From NCBI RefSeq assembly GCF_900102545.1, contig NZ_FNBN01000002.1, positions 470,264 through 534,263 of the forward strand: 64,000 nt of DNA, given 5' to 3'. Shown in pieces: positions 9,703 to 18,352 of the stretch (position 1 is its first letter; each line of letters begins with the position of its first letter). Source of the stretch: Chitinophaga filiformis (lineage in GTDB: Bacteria > Bacteroidota > Bacteroidia > Chitinophagales > Chitinophagaceae). The notes beneath the pieces were generated by a model. It had not been told where the DNA came from. It did not search any database and saw only the letters and a program-made list of their open reading frames with translations. A program made the position numbers and the translations under genes.

Positions 9703-11928
9703 ATGAAGATCTTATTCCCGGCCAAAGTACGCCAACACCGGTATTACATCGCCTTGTTCCTTTCCATCTGCTTTTACACCAGTGCTGCAGCACAGCTTAA
9801 TAAAGCGGAAGCCACTGCGCTGATAAAGAGAATAGTGCCGGACAAGGCAGCTGCATTCACCGTGGAAAGTTTACCGCCACAGGCAGACAAAGATGCTTTT
9901 GAAATAGAAAGCAACAAGGGAAAGATCATTTTAAGAGGCAATAACGGCGTAGCAATAGCCGCGGCCTTATATCATTACCTAAATGAATATACTCACAACC
10001 AGATCACCTGGAATGGCACTAACCTGCATCTTCCCGATCGCCTGCCTGCTGTACCACAGAAGGTGCAAAGGAAATCTCCCTATCAGTACCGCTACTATCT
10101 GAACTACTGTACCTTCAATTATTCGATGAGCTGGTGGAACTGGGAACGATGGGAAAAAGAGATAGACTGGATGGCACTACATGGTATCAATATGCCGCTG
10201 GCTATTACCGGGGAAGAATATACCTGGTACCTTGTCTACAAGGACCTGGGGTTCAGCGACGCAGAATTACAGGACTTCTTCAGTGGACCAGCCTATTTTG
10301 CCTGGTTCTGGATGGGCAACCTGGATGGCTGGGGTGGTCCTCTCCCACTCAGCTGGATGAAAAGTCACCATGACTTACAGGTTAAGATCCTGCAAAGGGA
10401 AAGAGCACTGGGTATGAAACCGGTATTGCCTGCCTTCACCGGTCATGTGCCTGCTGCCTTCAAAAAGAAATTCCCCGCAGCAAAACTGATAACTACCAAC
10501 TGGAAGAATGGCTTCGCCGATACCCAGATCCTCGACGCGGCTGATCCGCTCTTCGCTATACTGGGTAAGAAATTCCTGGAGAAACAAACACAGTTATTTG
10601 GCACAGATCATTTATACTCGGCGGATACCTTTAACGAAAATGAACCGCCCTCCGATGATCCTGCCTTCCTCTCAGGATTGAGTGCAAGGGTTTATGAAGG
10701 CATGAAACAGGCAGATACTGACGCTGTATGGGTCATGCAGGGATGGCTGTTCTATAGCGACCGTAAATTCTGGAAAGCACCACAGGTAGAAGCCCTGTTG
10801 AAAGCCGTTCCAAATGATAAAATGATCCTGCTGGATCTCGCCGCGGAAATTGAACCGATATGGAAAAGAACGGACGCCTTCTATGGCAAACCCTGGATAT
10901 GGAATATGTTAAACAACTTCGGCGGAAATGTCAACCTCTTCGGAAGAATAGAAGGTGCCGCATCAGGCCCTGCATTGGCACTGAATGATACCAGTTCCGG
11001 TAATATGGCGGGCATTGGTCTTACTATGGAAGCTATCGAACAGAATCCTGTGCTGTATGAACTGATGATGGAACATACCTGGCAATCCCAGCCTATACAA
11101 CTGGACAACTGGCTGTATAAGTATATCCGTAACCGCTACCGTAGTGAGAATCCAGACCTGCTCAAAGCCTGGGACATCCTGAAACATACCGTCTATAACG
11201 GACAAGCCATCAGGGATGGCGCAGAATCTATCATTACCGGCCGCCCTACTTTTGATTCGGCTGCTGAATGGACACGTACCCGACTCAATTATCCACCAAA
11301 GGAACTGCTCCCTGCATGGGACCTTTTCATCAAAGCAGCAGCGGCGGGCGTCAATACTGACGGCTTCCGTTATGACCTGGTTGATATTAGCCGACAGGTA
11401 CTGGCCAACTACGCATTACCATTGCAACAGCGGTGGGTACGTGCCTTCCGGGAAAAAGACAGTGCCGCTTTCCTGTTGTACAGTCGCCGGTACCTGACAC
11501 TGATCAGCGACATGGACACCCTCCTGGCTACACGCAGGGATTTTATGCTGGGCCCATGGATCGCCACTGCCCGCAGCTGGGGAAATAATACTGCAGAAAA
11601 GGCTTTGTATGAGCGTAACGCCCGTGATCTGATCACCTTATGGGGTGACGCTAATAGTCCCTTACACGAATATGCCAACCGCCAGTGGAGCGGTCTGCTG
11701 AACGACTTCTATAAACCACGCTGGGCACAGTTCTTTGACATGCTGCAACATTCACTGCAAACAGGAGCAATACCTGACTTACCGGCATTCGATAAACAGA
11801 TACGCAGCTGGGAATGGCAATGGGTGAACCGCCAGAAAGCGTTCCCTGTTACCGCACAGGGCAACAGCATACAGACCGCCCGCAGACTATACAATAAATA
11901 CAGACCAGTAATGGAAAATCCGCTGTAA
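9703..11928 (+). CDS. alpha-N-acetylglucosaminidase, GH89 family
   Basis: A 741-residue secreted glycosidase related to human NAGLU. It would remove terminal alpha-linked GlcNAc. After a signal peptide (about 1-31) comes the N-terminal small domain, then the catalytic barrel at about 110-450 with family hallmarks YCTFNYSMSWWNWERWE, DWMALHGINMPLA and WMGNLDGWGGPLP. The likely catalytic glutamates are E312 (ADTFNENEPP) and E417 (GRIEGAASGP), placed as in characterised family members. The rest is the C-terminal helical domain. Length fits NAGLU-type enzymes. It follows SusCD, so it defines the likely substrate: an alpha-GlcNAc-capped host or microbial glycan. Confidence 0.95.
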   Translation: MKILFPAKVRQHRYYIALFLSICFYTSAAAQLNKAEATALIKRIVPDKAAAFTVESLPPQADKDAFEIESNKGKIILRGNNGVAIAAALYHYLNEYTHNQITWNGTNLHLPDRLPAVPQKVQRKSPYQYRYYLNYCTFNYSMSWWNWERWEKEIDWMALHGINMPLAITGEEYTWYLVYKDLGFSDAELQDFFSGPAYFAWFWMGNLDGWGGPLPLSWMKSHHDLQVKILQRERALGMKPVLPAFTGHVPAAFKKKFPAAKLITTNWKNGFADTQILDAADPLFAILGKKFLEKQTQLFGTDHLYSADTFNENEPPSDDPAFLSGLSARVYEGMKQADTDAVWVMQGWLFYSDRKFWKAPQVEALLKAVPNDKMILLDLAAEIEPIWKRTDAFYGKPWIWNMLNNFGGNVNLFGRIEGAASGPALALNDTSSGNMAGIGLTMEAIEQNPVLYELMMEHTWQSQPIQLDNWLYKYIRNRYRSENPDLLKAWDILKHTVYNGQAIRDGAESIITGRPTFDSAAEWTRTRLNYPPKELLPAWDLFIKAAAAGVNTDGFRYDLVDISRQVLANYALPLQQRWVRAFREKDSAAFLLYSRRYLTLISDMDTLLATRRDFMLGPWIATARSWGNNTAEKALYERNARDLITLWGDANSPLHEYANRQWSGLLNDFYKPRWAQFFDMLQHSLQTGAIPDLPAFDKQIRSWEWQWVNRQKAFPVTAQGNSIQTARRLYNKYRPVMENPL

Positions 11929-12007
11929 TATATACCCGCCACCCGGGGACTTTCATAGCGCAATCCTAAAATTCCGGCGATCGGTCTATAAAGGGTAAGC
12001 CCCTCTG

Positions 12008-12045
12008 CCGGAAAGGACTATTTTCCAGTCGTTTCCGGTTATTTT
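12008..12045 (+). terminator. probable terminator after the GH89 gene
   Basis: CCGGAAA (12008-12014) pairs with TTTCCGG (12032-12038), and inside it GACT (12016-12019) pairs with AGTC (12027-12030), with a single mismatch between them. A T-rich stretch follows. It lies 80 bases after the GH89 stop. Confidence 0.6.
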
Positions 12046-12062
12046 AAAATTCCACTCACAGC

Positions 12063-12070
12063 GAGCTTTG
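12063..12070 (+). promoter_or_regulatory. putative -7 box of the NmrA-like gene
   Basis: GAgcTTTG, one base from the Bacteroidota consensus TAnnTTTG, 20 bases before the ATG at 12091. No clear TTG was seen at the -33 distance, so this rests on position and on recurrence of the same motif before other genes here. Confidence 0.4.
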
Positions 12071-12090
12071 TGTTATCAAAATAAGAAACT

Positions 12091-12978
12091 ATGAAAATAA
12101 CAACAGCAGGCTCGCTGGGAAACGTAGCCACACCATTAGTTAAGAAACTGGTTGCAGCAGGACACCAGGTCACCGTTATCACCAGTAACCCCGAAAAAAG
12201 GAGCGCTATCGAGACATTGGGCGCCATTGCTGCGGTAGGTTCGATAACAGACGCCAGCTTCTTAACAACGGCTTTTAACGACGCAGATGCCGTTTACACC
12301 ATGATGCCCCCTTCAATGGGCCCCGGAAACATGATCGAAAATATTGCCCGGGCCGGGCAGGCGTATGCTGACGCCATCATGAGCGCGGGTGTTAAGCGTG
12401 TTGTTTTCCTGAGTAGCATTGGCGCAGATGCAGTTGCAGGCACCGGCCCTATTCAGGGCGTGAACCGCGTAGAACAGATATACCGGCAACTGCCAGGCAT
12501 AAACATTACAGTGCTGAGATCGGGATTTTTCTACGTTAATTTTTTCAGGGATATTCCCTTGATTAAAAACAGAAATATTTTCGGGAATAATTATGGCGGG
12601 GAAGATAAACTGGTACTGACACATCCTGAGGACCTCGCAGCTGCTATAGCGGATGAACTGCAGTCAAAGGGGAACGGTTTTGAAGTGAAGTATGTGGTAA
12701 GCGATATTTCAACAGGAAACGAGGTGGCGTCCATCTTAGGCAAGGCAATCGGGAAACCGGACTTATCGTGGACAGTTGTTCCGGACCAGCAGTTAACAGA
12801 AGCGATGACAGCCGGGGGACTTCCTGCTGAATTGGCCGGGTTGATCACAGAATTAGGCCAGGGCCTGAGAGCTGGCATCATTACCAAAGATTTTTTTGAC
12901 CAGGGGGCCAGTGTCACCGGTAAAAGAAAGCTGGAACAATTTGCCGAAGAATTTAAGGACAGGTATCAACAGGTTTAA
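12091..12978 (+). CDS. NmrA-like NAD(P)-binding oxidoreductase
   Basis: A 295-residue atypical short-chain dehydrogenase-like protein. The dinucleotide-binding loop is near the N-terminus (TAGSLGNVATPLVKK), followed by VTVITSNPEKR, where the Arg/Lys would favour NADP. Further motifs are DADAVYTMMPPS and VKRVVFLSSIGA. The active-site Tyr-x3-Lys of classical SDRs is not evident, as is usual in NmrA-like proteins, which are quinone reductases or redox sensors. A perfect 16-bp hairpin follows. An AraC gene starts 165 bases downstream on the same strand. The precise substrate is unknown. Confidence 0.88.
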   Translation: MKITTAGSLGNVATPLVKKLVAAGHQVTVITSNPEKRSAIETLGAIAAVGSITDASFLTTAFNDADAVYTMMPPSMGPGNMIENIARAGQAYADAIMSAGVKRVVFLSSIGADAVAGTGPIQGVNRVEQIYRQLPGINITVLRSGFFYVNFFRDIPLIKNRNIFGNNYGGEDKLVLTHPEDLAAAIADELQSKGNGFEVKYVVSDISTGNEVASILGKAIGKPDLSWTVVPDQQLTEAMTAGGLPAELAGLITELGQGLRAGIITKDFFDQGASVTGKRKLEQFAEEFKDRYQQV

Positions 12979-12980
12979 AA

Positions 12981-13018
12981 CATCATCCGGATCCGCGGCA
13001 ATGCGGATCCGGATGATG
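12981..13018 (+). terminator. perfect hairpin after the NmrA-like gene
   Basis: Arms 12981-12996 and 13003-13018 are exact reverse complements (16 bp, loop of 6). It begins two bases after the stop codon. There is no T-run, so it may act as a terminator with help or as an mRNA 3'-end stabiliser. Confidence 0.6.
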
Positions 13019-13143
13019 CTATGGCTCTTTACCTGCATTTTTAGATGAAATGCCCGCATATGCATGTTGTGCGGGAGATCTGATGGTATCTTACATTTCA
13101 GTTTAAAGTCATAAATTGCAGCAATGGCCAAAGCCCGAACCTG

Positions 13144-14124
13144 ATGATATTCAGTTTTTCCGCAACAGCTGATTTTGACTTTATGACCTATTTTGCCCGT
13201 CACATCGGGGCGACGGTAAACGGCAACCTGTTGGTAATACCTGAACACCTGGGCCAGGGACATATTCGCAAATTAACCTTCGGCCCGGATTTCAAGATCA
13301 CGATCCATCAATACATACTCAGGGAAGACCTGGTCATCAAACGTAATACCTCCGGTCAGGGTAATGACCTGATCACCGTATTTTTCTATACCAACGAGCA
13401 GCCGCTTGGAATCGCGTACAATGATGACCCTTCTATACAATTTTCCGAACGGGATGACTCGGCCATCCAGGTCACCTCAAATGATCTAAGCTCCACCATA
13501 CGCTTTCCTGCCAATCACTCCATTCATTATATGGTGGTTGCAATCAAGCCGCCATACCTGGCATCATTACTGGCTACAAATAAACTGAATTCTACACTTC
13601 AGACCATTACCGGCAGTGGCAATTCCTTTCTTTACCTTGAGCGCATGAACGCCGAAACCAAGCTGCTGTTAAAAAATCTGGGCACCATAGATATGCAGGA
13701 TAACCTCAGCCACTTCTACATGCAGATCAAGGTGCAGGAGCTGCTTTACCTGATTTTTCATAAATTGTCGATGCGTGAAAACGTACCACATCAGAATATC
13801 AATAATGGTGATGCAGCAAGATTACTGCATATTCGTGATGAAATCCTCAAAGACCTCAGCGTACCGCCGGTACTGCGCGAGCTGGCACAAATCGCAGCCA
13901 TGAGCGAAACCAAACTTAAGCAGCTCTTCAAGCAGGCTTTTGGAAGCACGATCTATAACTATTACCAGCAGGCCAGAATGGAGGAGGCAGCCTTCCTGCT
14001 CAAACAAGGCAATCACTCCGTTGCGGAAGTGGGGTATGAAATGGGATTCTCCAATCTCAGCCACTTCAGCAGGTTATTTGAAAAACACTACGGGTTGAGT
14101 CCAAAAAAATTCTCCTACTCCTGA
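13144..14124 (+). CDS. AraC-family transcriptional regulator
   Basis: A 326-residue regulator. The C-terminal 100 residues hold the double helix-turn-helix: LRELAQIAAMSETKLKQLFKQ, then HSVAEVGYEMGFSNLSHFSRLF and GLSPKKFS. The N-terminal 200 residues are an unassigned effector domain with no recognised cupin signature. It lies between the NmrA-like gene and an Old Yellow Enzyme gene, all on one strand, and may control either. Start ATG at 13144; no clear ribosome-binding site, as is common in this phylum. Confidence 0.92.
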   Translation: MIFSFSATADFDFMTYFARHIGATVNGNLLVIPEHLGQGHIRKLTFGPDFKITIHQYILREDLVIKRNTSGQGNDLITVFFYTNEQPLGIAYNDDPSIQFSERDDSAIQVTSNDLSSTIRFPANHSIHYMVVAIKPPYLASLLATNKLNSTLQTITGSGNSFLYLERMNAETKLLLKNLGTIDMQDNLSHFYMQIKVQELLYLIFHKLSMRENVPHQNINNGDAARLLHIRDEILKDLSVPPVLRELAQIAAMSETKLKQLFKQAFGSTIYNYYQQARMEEAAFLLKQGNHSVAEVGYEMGFSNLSHFSRLFEKHYGLSPKKFSYS

Positions 14125-14372
14125 TCCTTTCCCGATTATTGTACTTCCCGATGGCAGCATACAACCACTATACCTTTCTCATCACTGGTTGATTATTGTG
14201 TTGATCGTACACCGCCGGCAACATGCTACTATGCCTCATTTTAGAACCTCCGCATCAGCGCAAAAAAGTCCACGGGCGATATAAACCTCATAAGCCTTAA
14301 ATCGTCATTGACCGCTGCCGTTTAAGACTGTTTTTCCGGCTTTTTGCGCTATTTACCGCTCTCAGGAAGATG

Positions 14373-14380
14373 CAATTTTG
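14373..14380 (+). promoter_or_regulatory. putative -7 box of the Old Yellow Enzyme gene
   Basis: CAatTTTG, one mismatch from TAnnTTTG, 24 bases before the ATG at 14405. A TTG at 14344-14346 is 26 bases upstream, a little farther than usual. The 280-base gap also holds a spaced inverted pair, GCGCAAAAAAG near 14259 and CTTTTTGCGC near 14340, which could be a regulator site. Confidence 0.4.
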
Positions 14381-14404
14381 TGATGTAAATAAAAACATCA
14401 TAAA

Positions 14405-15472
14405 ATGAAAAAGTTATTCACGCCGTATAAGAAAGGTTCCTTTCAGTTAAAAAATCATGTGGTAATGGCCCCGATGACCAGAAGCAGGGCGCTTAACAAC
14501 TTACCGAACGAACTTATGGCCAACTACTATAAACAACGTTCGGGAGCGGGCCTCATCATTACTGAGGGCACGTCACCCAGCCCCGAAGGTTTAGGCTATG
14601 CCCGTATTCCGGGCATCTATTCCGAAGCGCAGGTGGAGGGATGGAAAGCCGTAACGAAGGCGGTACACGAGAACGGCTCCAGGATCTTTGTACAACTCAT
14701 GCACACTGGCAGGATCGCGCATGTTACCAATCTGCCCGAGGGTTATTACCCCGTAGGCCTCTCCGATGTCAAAGCTGCCGGCGAAATATTCACAGACGAA
14801 GCAGGTATGCAGGAACATTCAATTCCTGCTGCCCTGGATGCCAAGGGCATTGAGCACCTGATCAGCGATTTTGTGAAAGCCGCCGAAAACGCCATTAAAG
14901 CCGGTTTTGATGGCGTAGAACTTCATGGCGCCAATGGCTATATTCTGGAACAATCATTAAACCCTTACGTAAACACCCGTACGGATATTTATGGCGGAAG
15001 TACAGAGAACCGCAGCAGATTGATCGTGGAGATTGCCGGAAAGATTGCGCAAAAGATCGGCGCAGAAAAGGTTGGCCTGCGTATCTCACCGTATTCTCAA
15101 CTTAGCGACATGCCGCTGTATAACGGGGAAGAAGTGCATCAAACCTATGCTTACCTGAGCAGCGAACTTGGCAAGATAGGAATAGCTTACATACATATCT
15201 CTGATAGTCCTGCTATTCCGGAAAAAACGCACAAGGCCATCCGCAATGCGTTTTCAAATACGCTAATCTACTGTAACGGATTAACGCCTGAAACAGCGGA
15301 AATAAAACTACAGAATGGATCAGCCGATCTCGTAGCATTCGGCAGAAGCTTCCTGGCAAATCCGGACTTTATGAAGAGGATAGAAAAAAATGACCCTTTA
15401 AATGAAGTGGATTATATGACCTTATACACTCCCGGCGAACAAGGGTATATAGATTACCCGGTACTGGGCTAA
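14405..15472 (+). CDS. Old Yellow Enzyme family alkene reductase (NADH:flavin oxidoreductase)
   Basis: A 355-residue FMN-dependent ene-reductase that would reduce activated C=C bonds of electrophiles. The barrel signatures are all present: FQLKNHVVMAPMTRSRA near the N-terminus, the substrate-binding pair H174 and N177 in LHGANGYILEQ, the PYVNTRTDIYGGS loop, and the late LVAFGRSFLANPDF phosphate-binding strand. Length matches class I enzymes such as NemA and XenB. An AraC gene lies directly upstream and a convergent SDR gene downstream, separated by a shared hairpin. A role in detoxifying enals, quinones or nitro compounds is family knowledge. Confidence 0.95.
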   Translation: MKKLFTPYKKGSFQLKNHVVMAPMTRSRALNNLPNELMANYYKQRSGAGLIITEGTSPSPEGLGYARIPGIYSEAQVEGWKAVTKAVHENGSRIFVQLMHTGRIAHVTNLPEGYYPVGLSDVKAAGEIFTDEAGMQEHSIPAALDAKGIEHLISDFVKAAENAIKAGFDGVELHGANGYILEQSLNPYVNTRTDIYGGSTENRSRLIVEIAGKIAQKIGAEKVGLRISPYSQLSDMPLYNGEEVHQTYAYLSSELGKIGIAYIHISDSPAIPEKTHKAIRNAFSNTLIYCNGLTPETAEIKLQNGSADLVAFGRSFLANPDFMKRIEKNDPLNEVDYMTLYTPGEQGYIDYPVLG

Positions 15473-15566
15473 CGGTAATTCAAAGACCGGACGACTGTCA
15501 GTGACCGTTAGTGTGTTTCACCCATGACTCACTGCCAGTAGCCGCTGATGAATGTCACAAGGTTGA

Positions 15567-15603
15567 AAGAAGGTGCCTTCAAAAGCAATTAAGGCACCTT
15601 CTT
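15567..15603. terminator. bidirectional terminator between OYE and SDR genes
   Basis: Arms 15567-15579 and 15591-15603 form a 13-bp perfect stem with an 11-base loop. The arm ends AAG/CTT give short U-rich tails on both strands. It lies between two convergent stop codons (15472 and 15688). Confidence 0.7.
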
Positions 15604-15687
15604 CCATGTATACCGTCAGGATCCTGTCCATAATCCAGGCAATGGCTGGGCCCTATTGGGCTCACAGCAAAGCCTCGCAATGCAGCG

Positions 15688-16422
15688 CTATACGCTCATC
15701 CCTCCATCTATGATAAATTCAGCGCCTGTAATAAATGAAGCGACTGAATCGTCAGACAAATGAAGTACCATCTGCGCCACGTCCTCCGCTGCGCCGAGCT
15801 TTCCCAACGGAATTTCGGGCAGGATCATATTTTTCGCCGTCTCTTCATCAAGTCCCAGCTTCTTTACAATTTCAGTGGCTGTTGGTCCCGGACTTACCGT
15901 ATTCACCCTTATTTTTTGCCCAACCAGTTCAACCGCCGCCGTTTTCATGAGCATATTCAGCGCTACTTTACTGGCGGAATACACAGCGCTGTTAGGTCTG
16001 TGCATACTTGCACTGTTGGATGATATCATTACAACAGATGCCCCCTCATTAAGGATCGGGATAAATTTCTGCAGCGTGAAAAATGCACCCTTGAAGTTGG
16101 TATTAAGCACATCATCAAAATGCTGTTCTGTTGCAGCTACAATGGGGAAAAAAGCAGCAATACCCGCATTGATCACCAACACATCGGCCTTTCCATAATC
16201 GCGTTGCACCTGTGCTACCAGCTGATCTATCTCCTGTAGATTTGCCTGATCCGCCTTCACCGCCACTGCGCCAGTGTCCTTAGCTGCCTGCTCTATTGCA
16301 TCTTTACGTCTGCCCGTAATGATCACCTTTGCACCTTCGGCGATAAAACCCTTTGCCGTAGCCAATCCGATACCGCTGTTCCCTCCTGTAACTACTACTA
16401 CTTTGTTCTCAAATTTTCCCAT
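15688..16422 (-). CDS. short-chain dehydrogenase/reductase (SDR)
   Basis: A classical SDR of 244 residues, NAD(P)-dependent. The cofactor motif TGGNSGIG follows the first strand, the structural NAG motif is in LVINAGIAAF, and the catalytic Ser and Tyr-x3-Lys are in SSNSASMHRP and YSASK. The reading frame is open upstream to a Met at 16461, but I chose 16422 (MGKFENKVVVVTGG): it matches the family's usual start, and a perfect minus-strand TAgtTTTG box lies at 16446-16453, which the longer start would place inside the coding region. It is divergent from an HxlR regulator, the standard arrangement for a repressor-controlled reductase. Confidence 0.93.
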   Translation of the reverse strand: MGKFENKVVVVTGGNSGIGLATAKGFIAEGAKVIITGRRKDAIEQAAKDTGAVAVKADQANLQEIDQLVAQVQRDYGKADVLVINAGIAAFFPIVAATEQHFDDVLNTNFKGAFFTLQKFIPILNEGASVVMISSNSASMHRPNSAVYSASKVALNMLMKTAAVELVGQKIRVNTVSPGPTATEIVKKLGLDEETAKNMILPEIPLGKLGAAEDVAQMVLHLSDDSVASFITGAEFIIDGGMSV

Positions 16423-16445
16423 GTTATTTTTATTTTTCTGAGCAA

Positions 16446-16453
16446 CAAAACTA
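16446..16453 (-). promoter_or_regulatory. -7 promoter box for the SDR gene
   Basis: Read on the minus strand the sequence is TAgtTTTG, an exact fit to TAnnTTTG, 23 bases before the chosen SDR start at 16422. It helps decide that start. Confidence 0.55.
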
Positions 16454-16466
16454 TTTTCCAATGATG

Positions 16467-16474
16467 TAAATTTG
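16467..16474 (+). promoter_or_regulatory. candidate -7 box for the HxlR gene
   Basis: TAaaTTTG, an exact consensus fit, 43 bases before the HxlR start. It lies back-to-back with the SDR box (13 bases between them), so one bound HxlR dimer could cover both promoters. Confidence 0.4.
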
Positions 16475-16517
16475 TTATGAGTTACATAAAGAATAGTACT
16501 TACATAAATGTTACTAT

Positions 16518-16886
16518 ATGGTCAATTTGCTACAGGCTGACTGTAAAACCGACTGTAAAAAAGCACAGGCAGCAGTGCAGGATACGTTATATGTTGTTAA
16601 CGGTAAATGGAAGATGGGCCTTTTATCTATCCTGATAAACAGTGGCACTAAACGTTTCGGAGAACTGGTACGTGAGGCGGAGATCTCTCCGAGAATACTT
16701 TCCAAAGAGCTACAGGAACTTGAAATGAACCTGCTGGTCACCCGAAAAGTCTGTGATACCAAACCGGTAACAGTGGAATATTCAGCCACTCCTTACAGCA
16801 AATCCTTAATGGAAGTGATTGATGCCATGGTACGCTGGGGTACCAGGCACAGAGAGATGGTTGCGGCGGCAGCAGCCAATTCGTAG
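16518..16886 (+). CDS. HxlR-family winged-helix regulator
   Basis: A 122-residue DNA-binding protein. The HxlR signature runs from about 28: VNGKWKMGLLSILINSGTKRFGEL, then ISPRILSKELQELEMNLLVTRKV and the beta-wing ending VEYSATPYSKSL. Cysteines at the N-terminus (DCKTDCKK) could sense electrophiles or quinones, as known for other HxlR proteins; that is inference. It faces away from the SDR gene with shared control sequence, so autoregulation together with control of the SDR is likely. A serine hydrolase gene follows 45 bases later on the same strand. Confidence 0.94.
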   Translation: MVNLLQADCKTDCKKAQAAVQDTLYVVNGKWKMGLLSILINSGTKRFGELVREAEISPRILSKELQELEMNLLVTRKVCDTKPVTVEYSATPYSKSLMEVIDAMVRWGTRHREMVAAAAANS

Positions 16887-16931
16887 TCTTACAATACCTT
16901 TATATTCCACTTTTAACAAACAAGTTAATCC

Positions 16932-18062
16932 ATGAAAAATCTCATCACAAACTTATTCCTGGTGTTGATCGCTTACCCGTCTTTCAGCCAGCAGGCAGCA
17001 AACAATAGCAGCCCTGCAAAGCTGACAGATGGCATCTCCGTTGCCTCTCTGAAAGAAGAAAGAATAAACGAAGACAAGATAAATGCGCTGGCAGAAGAAA
17101 TTGGCAAAAACACTTATCCCAATATTCACAGTCTGCTGATCAGCCGCCATAACAGGCTGGTGTATGAACATTACTGGCCGGGGGAAGATCAACGCTGGGG
17201 GAATCCCACAGGCGTTATACCGCATGACAGGGATAGTTTGCACGACATCAGAAGCATTTCCAAAAGCATTGTGTCCGCCTGTATTGGGATCGCTATACAA
17301 CAGGGAAAGATCAAAAGCGTTGATCAGAAGGTCTTCAGTTTCTTTCCTGCCTTCTCCGCTCAGGATACCGGCATGAAATCTGCGCTCACCATCAGACACC
17401 TGCTCACTATGAGCTCCGGCCTCGTGTGGAATGAAGATGTTCCTTACGACAATCCGGAGAATAGTGAAATAAAGATGATCCAGAGCTCCGATCCGGTAGG
17501 ATATGTACTCAGTCAGCCGATGGACGCGCCTCCCGGACAGGTCTGGAAATACAATGGCGGCACCACTCAGTTGCTCGCAGCCATCATTGAGCGGACTACA
17601 GGGAAGCCCATAGACGAGTTTGCCCGTGAATACCTGTTTAAGCCATTAGGTATCACTACCTTTACCTGGTTCCGTTATCCGGGCGCTGATATACCTGCCG
17701 CCGCTTCAGGACTACGCCTGCGCTCCAGGGACCTGCTGAAGTTCGGACTGCTATACAGCAACAAAGGAGTCTGGAAGGACAAACAGATCGTTCCGGCACA
17801 ATGGGTAAAGGAATCTTTCCAGCCACAGGTAAAACGCTCCGGCGGGGCCTATGGCTACCAGTTCTGGATATGGGACGATACCGTGAATAACAAACCAATA
17901 CAGGTAGTGAATTGCGTCGGCAATGGCGATCAGCGCATCATTTTTGATAAAGAAAATGACCTGGTAGTGGTAATTACTGCCGGCAACTACAATAAATGGA
18001 ACATTCGCAAAAATAGCGCGGCAGTAATGAGGGATTATATCATTCCCGCAATGGAAAAATAA
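16932..18062 (+). CDS. secreted serine hydrolase, beta-lactamase/esterase type
   Basis: A 376-residue protein with an N-terminal signal peptide (MKNLITNLFLVLIAYPSFS). The penicillin-binding-protein fold is shown by the catalytic S108-x-x-K111 (RSISKS), the YNGG segment replacing the usual YxN, and long stretches typical of class-C-like esterases (HLLTMSSGLVWNED, LFKPLGITTFTW, RSRDLLKFGLLY). Such proteins are usually peptidases or esterases, not antibiotic-inactivating enzymes. A TAccTTTA box lies at 16895-16902, 29 bases before the start. The stop is followed after two bases by a Crp/Fnr-like stub. Confidence 0.9.
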   Translation: MKNLITNLFLVLIAYPSFSQQAANNSSPAKLTDGISVASLKEERINEDKINALAEEIGKNTYPNIHSLLISRHNRLVYEHYWPGEDQRWGNPTGVIPHDRDSLHDIRSISKSIVSACIGIAIQQGKIKSVDQKVFSFFPAFSAQDTGMKSALTIRHLLTMSSGLVWNEDVPYDNPENSEIKMIQSSDPVGYVLSQPMDAPPGQVWKYNGGTTQLLAAIIERTTGKPIDEFAREYLFKPLGITTFTWFRYPGADIPAAASGLRLRSRDLLKFGLLYSNKGVWKDKQIVPAQWVKESFQPQVKRSGGAYGYQFWIWDDTVNNKPIQVVNCVGNGDQRIIFDKENDLVVVITAGNYNKWNIRKNSAAVMRDYIIPAMEK

Positions 18063-18064
18063 AT

Positions 18065-18277
18065 GTGCTGGGACGTTTATGCATCCGTTTATTTGCGGCC
18101 CGGCAGGAAGAGTTCTCCACCCTCTTTAAGCTCTATTCTGCCAGCGACCGGCTGGAATATATTGAGCAACATCATCCCCACATACTGCAGCGGGTATCAT
18201 TGACCCAGCTCTCTTCCTTCCTGGGAGTAGCCCGGGAAACTTTAAGCAGGATCAGAAAACGCCGTACCGTGTCCTGA
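18065..18277 (+). pseudogene. C-terminal stub of a Crp/Fnr-family regulator
   Basis: A 70-codon open frame starting with GTG two bases after the hydrolase stop. It matches only the end of Crp/Fnr regulators: a helix like KLYSASDRLEYIEQHHP, then LQRVSLTQLSSFLGVARETLSRIRK, which is the DNA-recognition helix. The cyclic-nucleotide-binding domain and dimer helix are missing, and the sequence upstream in all frames belongs to the hydrolase gene. It is therefore most likely the remnant left by a deletion that joined the two genes. A functional mini HTH protein is possible but less likely. Confidence 0.65.
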
Positions 18278-18320
18278 TATTTTGTGACGATCGTCACAGC
18301 GTTGAAAGTAGAGATGTATA

Positions 18321-18328
18321 GAACTTTG
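18321..18328 (+). promoter_or_regulatory. putative -7 box of the VOC gene
   Basis: GAacTTTG, 24 bases before the ATG at 18353; a TTG at 18302-18304 is 16 bases upstream. It lies within the longer open frame beginning at 18284 and so argues for the later start. Confidence 0.35.
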
Positions 18329-18352
18329 TGCTCATCGCAAAAAGTAACACAT

